Below are positions 17,332 to 25,495 of a stretch of 64,000 bases of DNA, piece by piece (position 1 is the stretch's first letter; the number at the start of each line of letters is the position of its first letter). The notes beneath the pieces are model-generated. The model was not told the origin of the DNA and searched no databases. It saw only the letters and a list, made by a program, of their open reading frames with translations. The DNA comes from Streptomyces luteolifulvus (GTDB taxonomy: Bacteria; Actinomycetota; Actinomycetes; Streptomycetales; Streptomycetaceae), in contig NZ_VZRB01000001.1 in the NCBI RefSeq assembly GCF_008806595.1, positions 457,893 to 521,892 on the forward strand. The letters are read 5' to 3'. Both the position numbers and the translations under genes were made by a program.

Positions 17332-18840
17332 ATGGGGCAGTGGACCTCGGCTGTGGGGGCGGCGCAGCTTGCCCGGCTGCTCAAATCCCAGCAGGACCGT
17401 CCGGCGGGTCCCGGCACGCGCCGTCCGCCCGCCTACCGTGCGCTGGCCGACGGCATCAGGCTGCTGGTGCTGGAAGGGCGCGTCCCGGTGGCCGCCCGGC
17501 TGCCCGCCGAACGTGAGCTGGCGCTGTCGCTGTCCGTCAGCCGCACCACGGTCGCCGCGGCCTACGAGGCGCTGCGGACCGAGGGCTTCCTGGAGTCGCG
17601 GCGCGGCGCGGGCAGCTGGACCGCCGTGCCGGCCGGCAATCCGCTGCCCGCACGCGGGCTGGAGCCGCTGCCGCCCGAGGCCCTCGGCTCGATGATCGAC
17701 CTCGGCTGTGCGGCCCTGCCCGCCCCCGAGCCATGGCTGACCCGTGCCGTGCAGGGTGCGCTGGAGGAACTGCCGCCGTACGCCCACACGCACGGCGACT
17801 ATCCGGCCGGGCTGCCCGCGCTGCGCTCGATGATCGCCGAGCGGTACACCGCGCGCGGAATCCCGACCATGCCCGAACAGATCATGGTGACGACCGGGGC
17901 GATGGGCGCCATCGACGCCATCTGTCATCTGTTCGGGGGACGGGGCGAGCGCATCGCCGTCGAGTCACCCTCGTACGCCAACATCCTCCAGCTGATGCGG
18001 GAGGCCGGCGCCCGGCTCGTGCCCGTCGCGATGGCCGAGGGGCTGTCCGGCTGGGAGCTGGACCGCTGGCGGCAGGTGCTGCGCGAGTCGGCGCCCCGGA
18101 TCGCCTATGTCGTGGCCGACTTCCACAACCCCACCGGTGCGCTCGCCGACGACGATCAGCGGCGCCGGCTGGTGGAGGCGGCCCGGTCGGCGGGGACGGT
18201 GCTCGTCGCCGACGAGACGATGAGCGAGCTGTGGCTGGACCAGGACATCGCGGACGCCGCGATGCCGCGCCCGGTGTGTTCCTTCGACGCGGCGGGGTCG
18301 ACGGTCATCACCGTCGGGTCGGCGAGCAAGGCGTTCTGGGCGGGGATGCGCATCGGGTGGGTGCGGGCGGCACCGGATGTGATCCGAAGTCTGGTCGCCG
18401 CGCGCGCGTACGCCGATCTGGGCACGCCCGTGCTGGAGCAGCTGGCCGTGAACTGGCTGTTCAGCACGGGGGGCTGGGAGCAGGCCGTGGACGTGCGGCG
18501 GACCCAGGCCCGGGAGAACAGGGAGGCACTGGTGGCTGCCGTACGGCGGGAGCTGCCCGAGTGGGAGTTCGAGGTGCCGAAGGGCGGCCTCACGCTGTGG
18601 GTGCGGACGGGCGGCCTGTCCGGGTCGCGGCTCGCCGAGGCGGGTGAGCGCGTCGGCGTACGCGTGCCGTCCGGGCCCCGGTTCGGGGTGGACGGGGCGT
18701 TCGAAGGGTATGTGCGGCTGCCGTTCACCGTGGGGGGCGCGGTGGCGGAGGAGGCGGCGGTACGGCTGGCCGCGGCGGCGCGACTGGTGGAGAGCGGGAG
18801 GTCAGGGGGCGGCGAGACGCCGCGTACGTTCGTAGCGTGA
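17332..18840 (+). CDS. MocR-type regulator (GntR HTH + aminotransferase fold)
   Basis: A 502-residue PLP-dependent MocR/PdxR-type regulator. Residues about 30-95 form a GntR winged helix (AYRALADGIRLLVLEGRV, ERELALSLSVSRTTVAAAYEALRTEGFLESRRGAGSW). A linker leads to a fold-type I aminotransferase domain: TTGAMGAIDAI, ESPSYANIL, DFHNPTGA, VADETMSEL and the PLP-lysine segment TVGSASKAFWAGMRIGW. ATG 17332 is chosen; an in-frame ATG at 17287 would overlap the operator-like repeat and has no better ribosome site. It is divergent from the yczE-like gene, as yczR is from yczE, so it probably controls that gene in response to a PLP-linked signal. Confidence 0.88.
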   Translation: MGQWTSAVGAAQLARLLKSQQDRPAGPGTRRPPAYRALADGIRLLVLEGRVPVAARLPAERELALSLSVSRTTVAAAYEALRTEGFLESRRGAGSWTAVPAGNPLPARGLEPLPPEALGSMIDLGCAALPAPEPWLTRAVQGALEELPPYAHTHGDYPAGLPALRSMIAERYTARGIPTMPEQIMVTTGAMGAIDAICHLFGGRGERIAVESPSYANILQLMREAGARLVPVAMAEGLSGWELDRWRQVLRESAPRIAYVVADFHNPTGALADDDQRRRLVEAARSAGTVLVADETMSELWLDQDIADAAMPRPVCSFDAAGSTVITVGSASKAFWAGMRIGWVRAAPDVIRSLVAARAYADLGTPVLEQLAVNWLFSTGGWEQAVDVRRTQARENREALVAAVRRELPEWEFEVPKGGLTLWVRTGGLSGSRLAEAGERVGVRVPSGPRFGVDGAFEGYVRLPFTVGGAVAEEAAVRLAAAARLVESGRSGGGETPRTFVA

Positions 18841-18876
18841 CGCGGCCCGCGCCCGCAGTCGGGGCCCAGGGGGCCC

Positions 18877-20472
18877 CTAGGAGGTCTCCGCCGCGACGGC
18901 CTCCGTGGGCACGGGCTCGGCTTCGGTGGGCACGGGCTCCGGCAGTTGCTCCGCGTCCGCCGGTGTCGTGCGCGGCGGCAGCAGCGTCAGCACCGCCTGA
19001 CGGTCCGCGTCGCTCGTCGCGTCGTCGTACGGGTCCGGGGTCACCGGGACCTGGAGACGGTGGACCGGGCCCGTGCCCAGCCGGGCATAGCCGCGGCCGG
19101 GCGGCACCTCGGCGAGGGGGGTGGTGGGTGGCGGAGCGCCGAGGGCCGACTCCAGCTGCTCGGCGGTGGCGGGGCCGAGGACGACACGCGCGCGTGTGTG
19201 CTGCCGTACCGCCTCGCTCAGGACGTCGATGCTGTCGAACTGGTCGGCCACGACCACCGTCACATGCGCCGCACGGCCGTGCCGGAGCGGAACCTGGAGC
19301 AGGGACTGCGGGTCCCGGCGCCCGTCGGTCGCGGCGAGGTGGGCGAAGGCGCTCGGGCGGTCCAGCAGGATCCACAGAGGTCGCTTGGTGTCGTCCGGCG
19401 GCGGATGGCCCGCCTGACGGGCCTGGTTGGCCGCGATCAGCCGGCGCTCGGTCTCGTGCGACGCCCACTCCAGGCTCGCCAGCGCGCCGGCCAGCCCGCA
19501 CTCGACGGCCAGGACGCCGTCCCGGCCGGTCAGACAGGCGTACTCGCCGGTGCTGCCGCCCTCGACGATCACCACGTCGCCGTACTGCAGCGCCTGGAGG
19601 GCGACCGAACGCAGCAGCGTCGAAGTGCCGCTGCCGGGCTGGCCCAGTACCAGCAGATGGGGTTCGGTGGAGCGGATGCCCGTGCGCCAGACGACCGGGG
19701 GGACGTCGCGCTGTTCCTCGCCGTGGGTGAGGGGGAGCGTCCGCTGGACCTGGCTGGGGTCGGTGAATCCGAGGACCGTCTCCCCGGGTGCCGTGACGAA
19801 GCGCTGTGCGGCGATGTCGGTGGGCAGCGGAGCGAGGACCGTGACGGTGAGCTGGTTGCCCTCCTCCTCCCACCCGAAGTGGTACTCGCGGCCACGGCCC
19901 GACTTGGCGTGCAGCAGCTGCTCGATCCTGGCGCGGGAGGCCGCCTCGCCGTCGGTGAAGTAGGCCGGGTAGCGGATCACGAGGCGGGTGACGCGACCCG
20001 AGCCGTCGAACTCGTAGGCGGGGAAGGCCTTCTCCCACTCGCCGCCGTGCGCGTAGAGCGGGGCGGGATCCTCGGCGGCCGAGAAGTAGGGGACGAGGGC
20101 CTCGTACAGCGACCGGAGGCGCTGGGTCTGCGAGGCGTCGGGTCCCTCGGCGGTCTGCGGTTTGCGGTCCCGTCCCTGCCAGGCGGCCGCCGCCATCAGC
20201 GTGATGACGGCAAGCAGCGGGCCGTACGGCACGAGCCCCACGACCAGGATCACCGAGGCCACCAGGAAGAGCAGCGGCCCGCGCTTGTCCTTGGGGGTGG
20301 CGGCCCACCTGCGCCGCCCTGCCGAGGCCAGCCGGCGCAGCCCGCGGGTGACCGTGATCAGCGGGTGGAGCACGTCAGTGGCGCTGTCGGCCGCCGTACG
20401 GGCCAGCTCCCGGCTCCGGGCGAACTGCGCGCTGCCTTTGCTCAGGATGCGGGGGAGGGGGCGCCGGGCCAC
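18877..20472 (-). CDS. sffA: SffA, SpoIIIE/FtsK-like septum protein
   Basis: A 531-residue protein recognised by context and layout as SffA, the FtsK/SpoIIIE-like protein recruited by SmeA to sporulation septa. A basic N-terminus precedes a double membrane segment (residues about 66-98). An alpha/beta region then leads to a nucleotide-binding fold with the P-loop at about 277-284 and a Walker-B-like strand LWILLD. The P-loop reads GQPGSGTS, so the usual Lys is Thr. The C-terminus is Pro/Glu/Thr-rich. GTG 20472 is chosen because AGGAG lies seven bases upstream; a GTG at 20526 would overlap smeA. smeA is 37 bases upstream on the same strand, forming the operon. Confidence 0.82.
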   Translation of the reverse strand: MARRPLPRILSKGSAQFARSRELARTAADSATDVLHPLITVTRGLRRLASAGRRRWAATPKDKRGPLLFLVASVILVVGLVPYGPLLAVITLMAAAAWQGRDRKPQTAEGPDASQTQRLRSLYEALVPYFSAAEDPAPLYAHGGEWEKAFPAYEFDGSGRVTRLVIRYPAYFTDGEAASRARIEQLLHAKSGRGREYHFGWEEEGNQLTVTVLAPLPTDIAAQRFVTAPGETVLGFTDPSQVQRTLPLTHGEEQRDVPPVVWRTGIRSTEPHLLVLGQPGSGTSTLLRSVALQALQYGDVVIVEGGSTGEYACLTGRDGVLAVECGLAGALASLEWASHETERRLIAANQARQAGHPPPDDTKRPLWILLDRPSAFAHLAATDGRRDPQSLLQVPLRHGRAAHVTVVVADQFDSIDVLSEAVRQHTRARVVLGPATAEQLESALGAPPPTTPLAEVPPGRGYARLGTGPVHRLQVPVTPDPYDDATSDADRQAVLTLLPPRTTPADAEQLPEPVPTEAEPVPTEAVAAETS

Positions 20473-20509
20473 AGCTGTCTCCTGGAAGTGCGTACGGTCG
20501 GGTGGGGCG

Positions 20510-20704
20510 TCAGAAGTTGATTCCACCGAGGAGGCTCGCCAGGCTCTCGCCGCCCGCCTTGATGCTCGGGGCGATGGCCGTGCTCGCCAGGTAGAAGCCG
20601 AACAGGACGGAGACCGTGGCGTGCGACGCCTTCAGTCCGTCCTTGCGGAAGAAGAGGAAGACGATGATGCCGAGCAGGACCACGCCAGAGATGGACAGGA
20701 TCAT
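20510..20704 (-). CDS. smeA: SmeA, small sporulation membrane protein
   Basis: A 64-residue membrane protein: helix 1 (MILSISGVVLLGIIVFLFF), a short charged turn (RKDGLKASHA), helix 2 (TVSVLFGFYLASTAIA) and a tail PSIKAGGESLASLLGG. In S. coelicolor SmeA is a small membrane protein of sporulating hyphae that brings SffA to division septa. The AGGAG ribosome site is eight bases upstream of ATG 20704. sffA follows directly, so the pair is one operon. A BldD-box-like inverted repeat lies 84-108 bases upstream, which agrees with developmental repression. Confidence 0.88.
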   Translation of the reverse strand: MILSISGVVLLGIIVFLFFRKDGLKASHATVSVLFGFYLASTAIAPSIKAGGESLASLLGGINF

Positions 20705-20787
20705 TTGAGGTCTCCTGGTTCGCGGGGACAGTCACCATGAGTACTTCCAGGATCACAGGATGTATCCATACGATAAAAGGTGCAAGT

Positions 20788-20812
20788 GGGTGAATTTCTA
20801 TAGATTTCACCC
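20788..20812. promoter_or_regulatory. BldD-box-like inverted repeat upstream of smeA
   Basis: GGGTGAA, 11 bases, TTCACCC: perfect 7-bp arms. The inner GTGA...TCAC matches the BldD box (AGTGA-N-TCACC type), and smeA-sffA is, as I recall, among known BldD targets. It lies between smeA and the divergent ankyrin gene. Confidence 0.6.
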
Positions 20813-20963
20813 GGGTGACTGGACCGCTTGGGCCCTCTGGTCAGGGCCGTTGCCGCGAAGGACACCGTGGTGATCTTTGCCGAGGACATGGCCGGTCATG
20901 TGCAGCGGAAGCCAGTACTCTGGCGATTCACTCGAACGGTTGTAACGAGAGGCGGTCCGGCCG

Positions 20964-21356
20964 ATGACTGAAGCCCCCGGCCCCGAGGTCGTGGAGCTGG
21001 CCACCAAGATCTTCGATCTGGCCAGACAGGGGCAGACGGAGACGCTCGTGGCGTACGTGGACGCGGGGGTTCCGGCCAACCTCACCAACGACCGCGGCGA
21101 CTCGCTGCTGATGCTCGCCGCCTACCACGGCCACGCCGATGCCGTGCGCGCGCTGCTCGCCCGGGGCGCCGAGGCCGACCGGATCAACGACCGAGGCCAG
21201 AGCCCGCTCGCGGGGGCGGTCTTCAAGGGTGAGGCGGAGGTCATCAAGGTTCTTCTGGAGGCCGGCGCAGACCCGGCCGCCGGTACGCCGTCGGCCGTCG
21301 ACACCGCACGGATGTTCGGCAAGAGGGATCTGCTCGAACTGTTCGGCACCAGCTGA
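20964..21356 (+). CDS. Ankyrin-repeat protein
   Basis: A 130-residue cytoplasmic protein made almost wholly of ankyrin repeats. Units begin at about residue 30 (TLVAYVDAGVPANLTNDRGDSLLMLAAYHGHADAVRALLARGAEADRINDRGQSPLAGAVFKGEAEVIKVLLEAGADP), with the family's DRGDSLLMLAA and GQSPLAGAV turns. Such proteins bind other proteins and have no enzymatic activity. The start ATG 20964 follows AACGAGAGGCGG. It is divergent from smeA-sffA and shares that control region, so a link to development is possible but not shown. Partner unknown. Confidence 0.88.
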   Translation: MTEAPGPEVVELATKIFDLARQGQTETLVAYVDAGVPANLTNDRGDSLLMLAAYHGHADAVRALLARGAEADRINDRGQSPLAGAVFKGEAEVIKVLLEAGADPAAGTPSAVDTARMFGKRDLLELFGTS

Positions 21357-21550
21357 TCCGACTGTCCTGACCAGGGAAGACACACAAAACGGGGGAGGCG
21401 GTAAAGGGCCGCCGAAATTTCGGTCGCGGCAGGTGGAACTGCCGAGTCATCATGACGTCGTGATTCACGGACACGATGGCTGGGCAGGTGATGCCGCACC
21501 GCGTGGACCGTGAGAGGTCCGCATGGGCCACCGACGAGAGGCAGAGGAAG
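21357..21550 (+). other. Structured non-coding stretch before the Cys-Cys mini-ORF
   Basis: About 190 bases with several short hairpins (GGCGG-TAAAG-GGCCGCC; GGCAG-GTGGAA-CTGCC; GGACC-GTGAGA-GGTCC) and no supported gene. This could be a structured mRNA leader for the mini-ORF and HEAT gene. I could not match it to a riboswitch class. Confidence 0.3.
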
Positions 21551-21610
21551 ATGGTCTACAGCAAGCAGGAAACGGCGGGCGCCCCGACGTGTTGTCACGC
21601 GGCCAGGTAA
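21551..21610 (+). CDS. Putative leader peptide with tandem Cys codons (19 aa)
   Basis: ATG 21551 to TAA 21608-21610 codes for MVYSKQETAGAPTCCHAAR. It is preceded by AGAGGAAG, a good ribosome site. Two adjacent Cys codons (TGT TGT) sit near the end, like cysteine-responsive leader peptides of actinobacteria, where ribosome stalling at Cys codons controls the next gene. A second mini-ORF (MHVPGCVDA, 21610-21639) starts within the stop as TAATG and also contains Cys. The HEAT-like gene starts at 21656. The role is inference; the ORF itself is plain in the sequence. Confidence 0.45.
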   Translation: MVYSKQETAGAPTCCHAAR

Positions 21611-21655
21611 TGCACGTCCCCGGTTGCGTCGACGCTTGATGTGAGGCTGTTTCCC

Positions 21656-23074
21656 ATGTTCGATCCGGTCATAGCGCCCAGCGGTACGCTGCTCGGCCTG
21701 CTTCAGCGGGGCCGCGGCGACGGCACGCTGCACGCGCTCACCGCACCGCGCGCCGAAGCGCTCGCGGCCCTGAACCACTGTGTGCTGCGCGACCCCCGCC
21801 ACGACTGGCAGGTGGAGAACCGCTCCCTGTACTACGCCCGTCTCTACCTCGATCTGAACGGCGAACTCGACGAGATCGAGGCGCACCTCTTCGACGTCGA
21901 GGACGCCTTCGACACCGACGAGTCACGCACCGGGCTCGCCCTCGCGGTCCTCGGCCACCTCGCTTCCTACGGCAGGCGCGACGCCCTCGCCCTGCTGCGC
22001 AGGTACGCCGCCTCCGGCGCCAACTGGACCTGGGCCCTGGACGAACTGGCCCTGCGGGACGACGACGCGGGACTGCGGGCCCTCGCGGCACCGGTCCTCG
22101 CGCGTTTCGCGGCCGATGCCGAGGGCGAGGCCGAGCTGGCCGCCGCCGTGCGCGACGCCTTCGAGCCCCGGCCCTGGCGGCTGTGGGCCGAGGATCCGCG
22201 CGAATCCATCGCCACGCGCGTGCGTGCCGCCCAGGAGACCGGCTGCTTCGACCGCTGGCAACGCCAGATGCGGCCGACCGGACCCCGCCCGGGATGGAGC
22301 GTGCAGGCCGTCTTCGAATGGGCCCAGCAGGGCGTCGAACGCGGCGCCGCGCTCCATGTCCCCGCCGCCCGCTGCCTCTCGGCCGTCGCCGGCCCGGAGG
22401 ACCGGCCCGAGATCCTCTCGGCCGCCGGGGACGGCAGCGACGGAGCCCGCTGTACGGCCTTGCGCTATCTCGCCGACAGCAACGATCCCGACGCCCTCGA
22501 CCTGATCGAGGGCGCCGTGACCACCGGATCGACGCTCGTCGTGGAGGCCGCCGTCGACGCCTTCGAACGGATGCGCAGCGTCGCCGCGGTCGACCGCGCA
22601 CGCCGCTGGGCCCGGCGCCCCGACCCGCTGGGCGCGGCAGCCGGCCGGATGCTCGCCTGCCGGGGCGGAGCCAAGGACAGCGAACTGGTCCTCGCGGCAC
22701 TCCGCGAGGCCGTACGGGGCGAGGGTCCCGACGCGCCGACCCTGTGGACCCTCGTCGACGGCGCCGGACGGCTCGGCATCGCCTGCGCCGCACCCGTGCT
22801 CCGCCACGTCTACCGCGAGACCGCCTCCTCCCATCTGCGCGGCCGCTCGGCCCGTGCGCTGGCGGCCACCGACCCCTCCTTCGCCACCGGATTCGCCGTC
22901 GAGTGCCTGTGGGACTGCGAGGAGTCCACCCGTGAGATCGCCGCCCGCCACGCCGAGACGGGCGACGCCCGGGTCGTGGAGCGGCTGCGCAGGCTGGCCG
23001 CCGATCCGGCCGAGGAGGCCGAGGTCCAGACAGCCGTACGCAGCCGGATCGGGCCTGACGCGCCCGCCGTGTGA
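21656..23074 (+). CDS. HEAT-like repeat protein
   Basis: A 472-residue, all-helical protein with repeating Ala/Leu/Arg/Glu helix pairs. Recognisable HEAT-like units include RTGLALAVLGHLASYGRRDALALLRRY, DAGLRALAAPVLARFAADAEGEAEL, RCTALRYLADSNDPDALDLIEGAV, GRSARALAATDPSFATGFAVECLWD and REIAARHAETGDARVVERLRRLA. Conserved-looking sections outside the repeats are SLYYARLYLDLNGELDEIEAHLFDVEDAFDTDESR and RLWAEDPRESIATRVRAAQETGCFDRWQRQMRP. No membrane segment, signal peptide or catalytic site is visible; it should act as a scaffold. ATG 21656 is chosen over GTG 21641 because GAGG lies ten bases upstream of it. A hairpin follows the stop. Confidence 0.82.
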   Translation: MFDPVIAPSGTLLGLLQRGRGDGTLHALTAPRAEALAALNHCVLRDPRHDWQVENRSLYYARLYLDLNGELDEIEAHLFDVEDAFDTDESRTGLALAVLGHLASYGRRDALALLRRYAASGANWTWALDELALRDDDAGLRALAAPVLARFAADAEGEAELAAAVRDAFEPRPWRLWAEDPRESIATRVRAAQETGCFDRWQRQMRPTGPRPGWSVQAVFEWAQQGVERGAALHVPAARCLSAVAGPEDRPEILSAAGDGSDGARCTALRYLADSNDPDALDLIEGAVTTGSTLVVEAAVDAFERMRSVAAVDRARRWARRPDPLGAAAGRMLACRGGAKDSELVLAALREAVRGEGPDAPTLWTLVDGAGRLGIACAAPVLRHVYRETASSHLRGRSARALAATDPSFATGFAVECLWDCEESTREIAARHAETGDARVVERLRRLAADPAEEAEVQTAVRSRIGPDAPAV

Positions 23075-23088
23075 ACAAGGGGTGACCC

Positions 23089-23123
23089 GCAGGTCAGGCG
23101 CGTGTGGACGCGGCCTGACCTGC
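23089..23123 (+). terminator. Hairpin after the HEAT-repeat gene
   Basis: GCAGGTCAGGC, 13-base loop, GCCTGACCTGC: a perfect 11-bp stem starting 15 bases after the stop. Probable terminator. Confidence 0.65.
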
Positions 23124-23213
23124 TCGGGTGTGCAGCGCAACGCTCATGGACCGTTCCTCGTCCGGAAAGATCCACGTTGACGAGGCCACGTCCAGCACGG
23201 CGACAACACCGGT

Positions 23214-24341
23214 ATGCGTGTCGTCATCGTGACCGAATCCTTTCCCCCCGACGTGAACGGCGTGGCCCACTGCGCGCTCCAGACCGCCCGACACCTCGTC
23301 GACCGCGGTCACGCCCCCCTCGTCGTCGCCCCGGCCCCCGCCCCCGGAAACAAGCCCGACGCATCCGCGCCGTGCCCCGTCGTCCATGTCCCCTCCCTTC
23401 CGCTCCCCGGCTACCCCCAGGTGCGCGTCGCCCTCCCCAGCCGACGCCTCGCCGCGACGCTCATCGAGCACCGCGCCGACATCGTCCACCTGGCCAGCCC
23501 CTTCGTCCTCGGCGTCCGCGGCATGGCGGCCGCCGCCCGGCTCGGCATCCCCGCCGTGGCCGTCTACCAGACCGACCTCGCCGGGTACGCCCGCACCTAC
23601 ATGGGCGCCGGTGAGGCCGCGGCCTGGCGGCGCATCCGCTCCGTCCACTCGGCCGCGGACCTCACCCTCGCCCCGTCCAGCTCGGCCCTGCACGACCTGG
23701 AAGGGCACGGCGTGCCGCGCGTGCGGCTGTGGCCGCGGGGCGTGGACACCGTTCGCTTCCGCCCCGAGCTCCGCGACGAGGCGCTGCGGCGCGAACTCGC
23801 GCCGAACGGCGAGCTGATCGTCGGCTATGTGGGGCGCCTCGCCCCGGAGAAGCACATCGAGCTCCTGGCCGGCACGTGCGGTCTGCCGGGCGTCCGCGTC
23901 GTGGTCGTCGGCGACGGGCCGAGCCGGCCGAGCCTCGACGAGGCGCTGCCCGGCGCGGTCTTCCTGGGCCGCCGCACCGGCGACGAACTCGCCCGGATCT
24001 TCGCCTCCCTCGACGTCTTCGCCCACACGGGCCCCTTCGAGACCTTCTGCCAGACCGTGCAGGAGGCCATGGCCAGCGGCGTGCCGGTCGTCGCGCCCGC
24101 CGCGGGCGGTCCGCTGGACCTGGTCGCCCACGGACGCACCGGGCTGCTGGTCCCGCCGCGCGACGCGGCCGCCGTACGGGACGCGGTGTGGTCCCTCGCG
24201 GCCGATCCGGCCGTGCGGGCCGCCTACGGCGCCACCGCGCGCGCGACCGTCGAGGGACGCACCTGGGCGGCCGTCGGCGACCAGCTGATCGGGCACTACG
24301 CGGGTGTGCTCACCACCCGCCGGACGGTGGTGGCGGCATGA
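23214..24341 (+). CDS. GT4 glycosyltransferase (MgtA-like mannosyltransferase)
   Basis: A 375-residue retaining glycosyltransferase of family GT4 with the two-domain GT-B fold. The N-terminal part (MRVVIVTESFPPDVNGVAHCALQTARHL) is close to GDP-mannose-dependent alpha-mannosyltransferases such as MgtA/PimB-like proteins. The C-terminal domain has VGYVGRLAPEKHIELL, the nucleotide-site VVVGDGPSR and the GPFETFCQTVQEAMASGVPVVAPAAGG motif containing the EX7E pair. The likely product is a mannosylated lipid or glycolipid at the inner membrane face. Its stop overlaps the next start by four bases (ATGA), and three genes are coupled in this way. Confidence 0.88.
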   Translation: MRVVIVTESFPPDVNGVAHCALQTARHLVDRGHAPLVVAPAPAPGNKPDASAPCPVVHVPSLPLPGYPQVRVALPSRRLAATLIEHRADIVHLASPFVLGVRGMAAAARLGIPAVAVYQTDLAGYARTYMGAGEAAAWRRIRSVHSAADLTLAPSSSALHDLEGHGVPRVRLWPRGVDTVRFRPELRDEALRRELAPNGELIVGYVGRLAPEKHIELLAGTCGLPGVRVVVVGDGPSRPSLDEALPGAVFLGRRTGDELARIFASLDVFAHTGPFETFCQTVQEAMASGVPVVAPAAGGPLDLVAHGRTGLLVPPRDAAAVRDAVWSLAADPAVRAAYGATARATVEGRTWAAVGDQLIGHYAGVLTTRRTVVAA

Positions 24342-25495
24342 GCTCGCTGCGGATCGTCCGGCTGGCGAACTTCGTGGCGCCCGCGTCCGGCGGGCTGCGC
24401 ACCGCGCTGCGCGAGCTGGGCAAGGGCTTCAAGGCGGCGGGACACGAGCCCGTGCTCATCGTGCCCGGCGAACGGGCCGGCGACCGCGAGACCGAGCAGG
24501 GGCGGGTGATCACGCTGCCCGGTCCGCTACTGCCCGGCACGGGCGGCTACCGCGTCCTCACCGACAAGCGGCGGGTCGCCCGGCTGCTGGAGGAGCTGGC
24601 CCCCGACCGCCTGGAGGTCTCCGACCGTACGACCCTCAGGTGGACCGGCAAGTGGGCGCGGCGGGCCCGCGTCCTCGCCGTGATGGTCTCCCACGAGACC
24701 GCCGACGGAGTCCTGCGCACCTGGGGTCTGCCGGAGAACCTGTCCCGGCGGGCGGCCGACGCCCTCAACGTCCGCACCGCGCACACGTACGCGCGCGTGG
24801 TGTGCACCACGGAGTTCGCCGAGCGGGAGTTCGTGCGGATCGGGGCGCGCAACGTCGTACGGGCCCCGCTGGGCGTCGACCTGGTCGAGCGGCACCCCGC
24901 CCTGCGCGACCCGGGGCTGCGCGCCCGGCACGCGGGCGCGGACCAGACGCTCCTGGTGATGTGCTCCCGGCTGTCGGTGGAGAAGCGGCCCGGGACGGCG
25001 CTCGACGCCCTGGAGGCGCTGGTGCGGCGCGGCCGGCGCGTCGTGCTGGTGGTCGCCGGGGACGGACCGCTCCGGGAGCGGCTCGAACAACGGGCGCTCG
25101 AGCGCGGGCTGCCGGTCACCTTCCTCGGACACGTCGGCGACCGCGGTCTGCTCGGCGCGCTGCAGGCGTCAGCCGATGTGTGTCTGGCGCCGGGGCCCGC
25201 CGAGACGTTCGGGCTCGCCGCGCTGGAGGCGATGGCCTGCGGCACGCCCGTGGTGGCGAGCACGTCCTCCGCGCTGCCGGAGGTGATCGGCTCCGCCGGG
25301 GCCACGGCCACGGACCACGGGGACGCCTTCGCGGACGCCGTGCAGATGCTGCTCGACCGCCCGGAACGCAAGCGGCGCGAGGCCGCACGCGCGCGTGCGG
25401 AGTGCTTCGGGTGGCGTACGGCGGTCGAGGCGTTCCTCGCCGCGCACGACGCGGTGCCCTCCGCACGCCCCTCTGTGCCCGGGGGCATCGCATGA
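24338..25495 (+). CDS. GT4 glycosyltransferase
   Basis: A 385-residue second GT4 glycosyltransferase. The N-terminal domain starts LRIVRLANFVAPASGGLRTALRELGKGF, with the Gly-Gly acceptor-site loop. The C-terminal domain has LVMCSRLSVEKRPGTALDAL, VVAGDGPLRERLE and the GPAETFGLAALEAMACGTPVVASTSSALPE donor-site motif with the EX7E arrangement. It begins inside the stop of the preceding glycosyltransferase gene (ATGA at 24338) and overlaps the SGNH gene in the same way. With the first enzyme it probably adds sequential sugars to one acceptor. Donor and acceptor are not readable from the sequence. Confidence 0.88.
   Translation: MSSLRIVRLANFVAPASGGLRTALRELGKGFKAAGHEPVLIVPGERAGDRETEQGRVITLPGPLLPGTGGYRVLTDKRRVARLLEELAPDRLEVSDRTTLRWTGKWARRARVLAVMVSHETADGVLRTWGLPENLSRRAADALNVRTAHTYARVVCTTEFAEREFVRIGARNVVRAPLGVDLVERHPALRDPGLRARHAGADQTLLVMCSRLSVEKRPGTALDALEALVRRGRRVVLVVAGDGPLRERLEQRALERGLPVTFLGHVGDRGLLGALQASADVCLAPGPAETFGLAALEAMACGTPVVASTSSALPEVIGSAGATATDHGDAFADAVQMLLDRPERKRREAARARAECFGWRTAVEAFLAAHDAVPSARPSVPGGIA

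Noticed and set aside
21357..21550. Riboswitch upstream of the HEAT-like gene
   Set aside because: Several small hairpins exist, but I could not match a known class (cobalamin, ydaO, SAM, TPP). Reported only as structured sequence.
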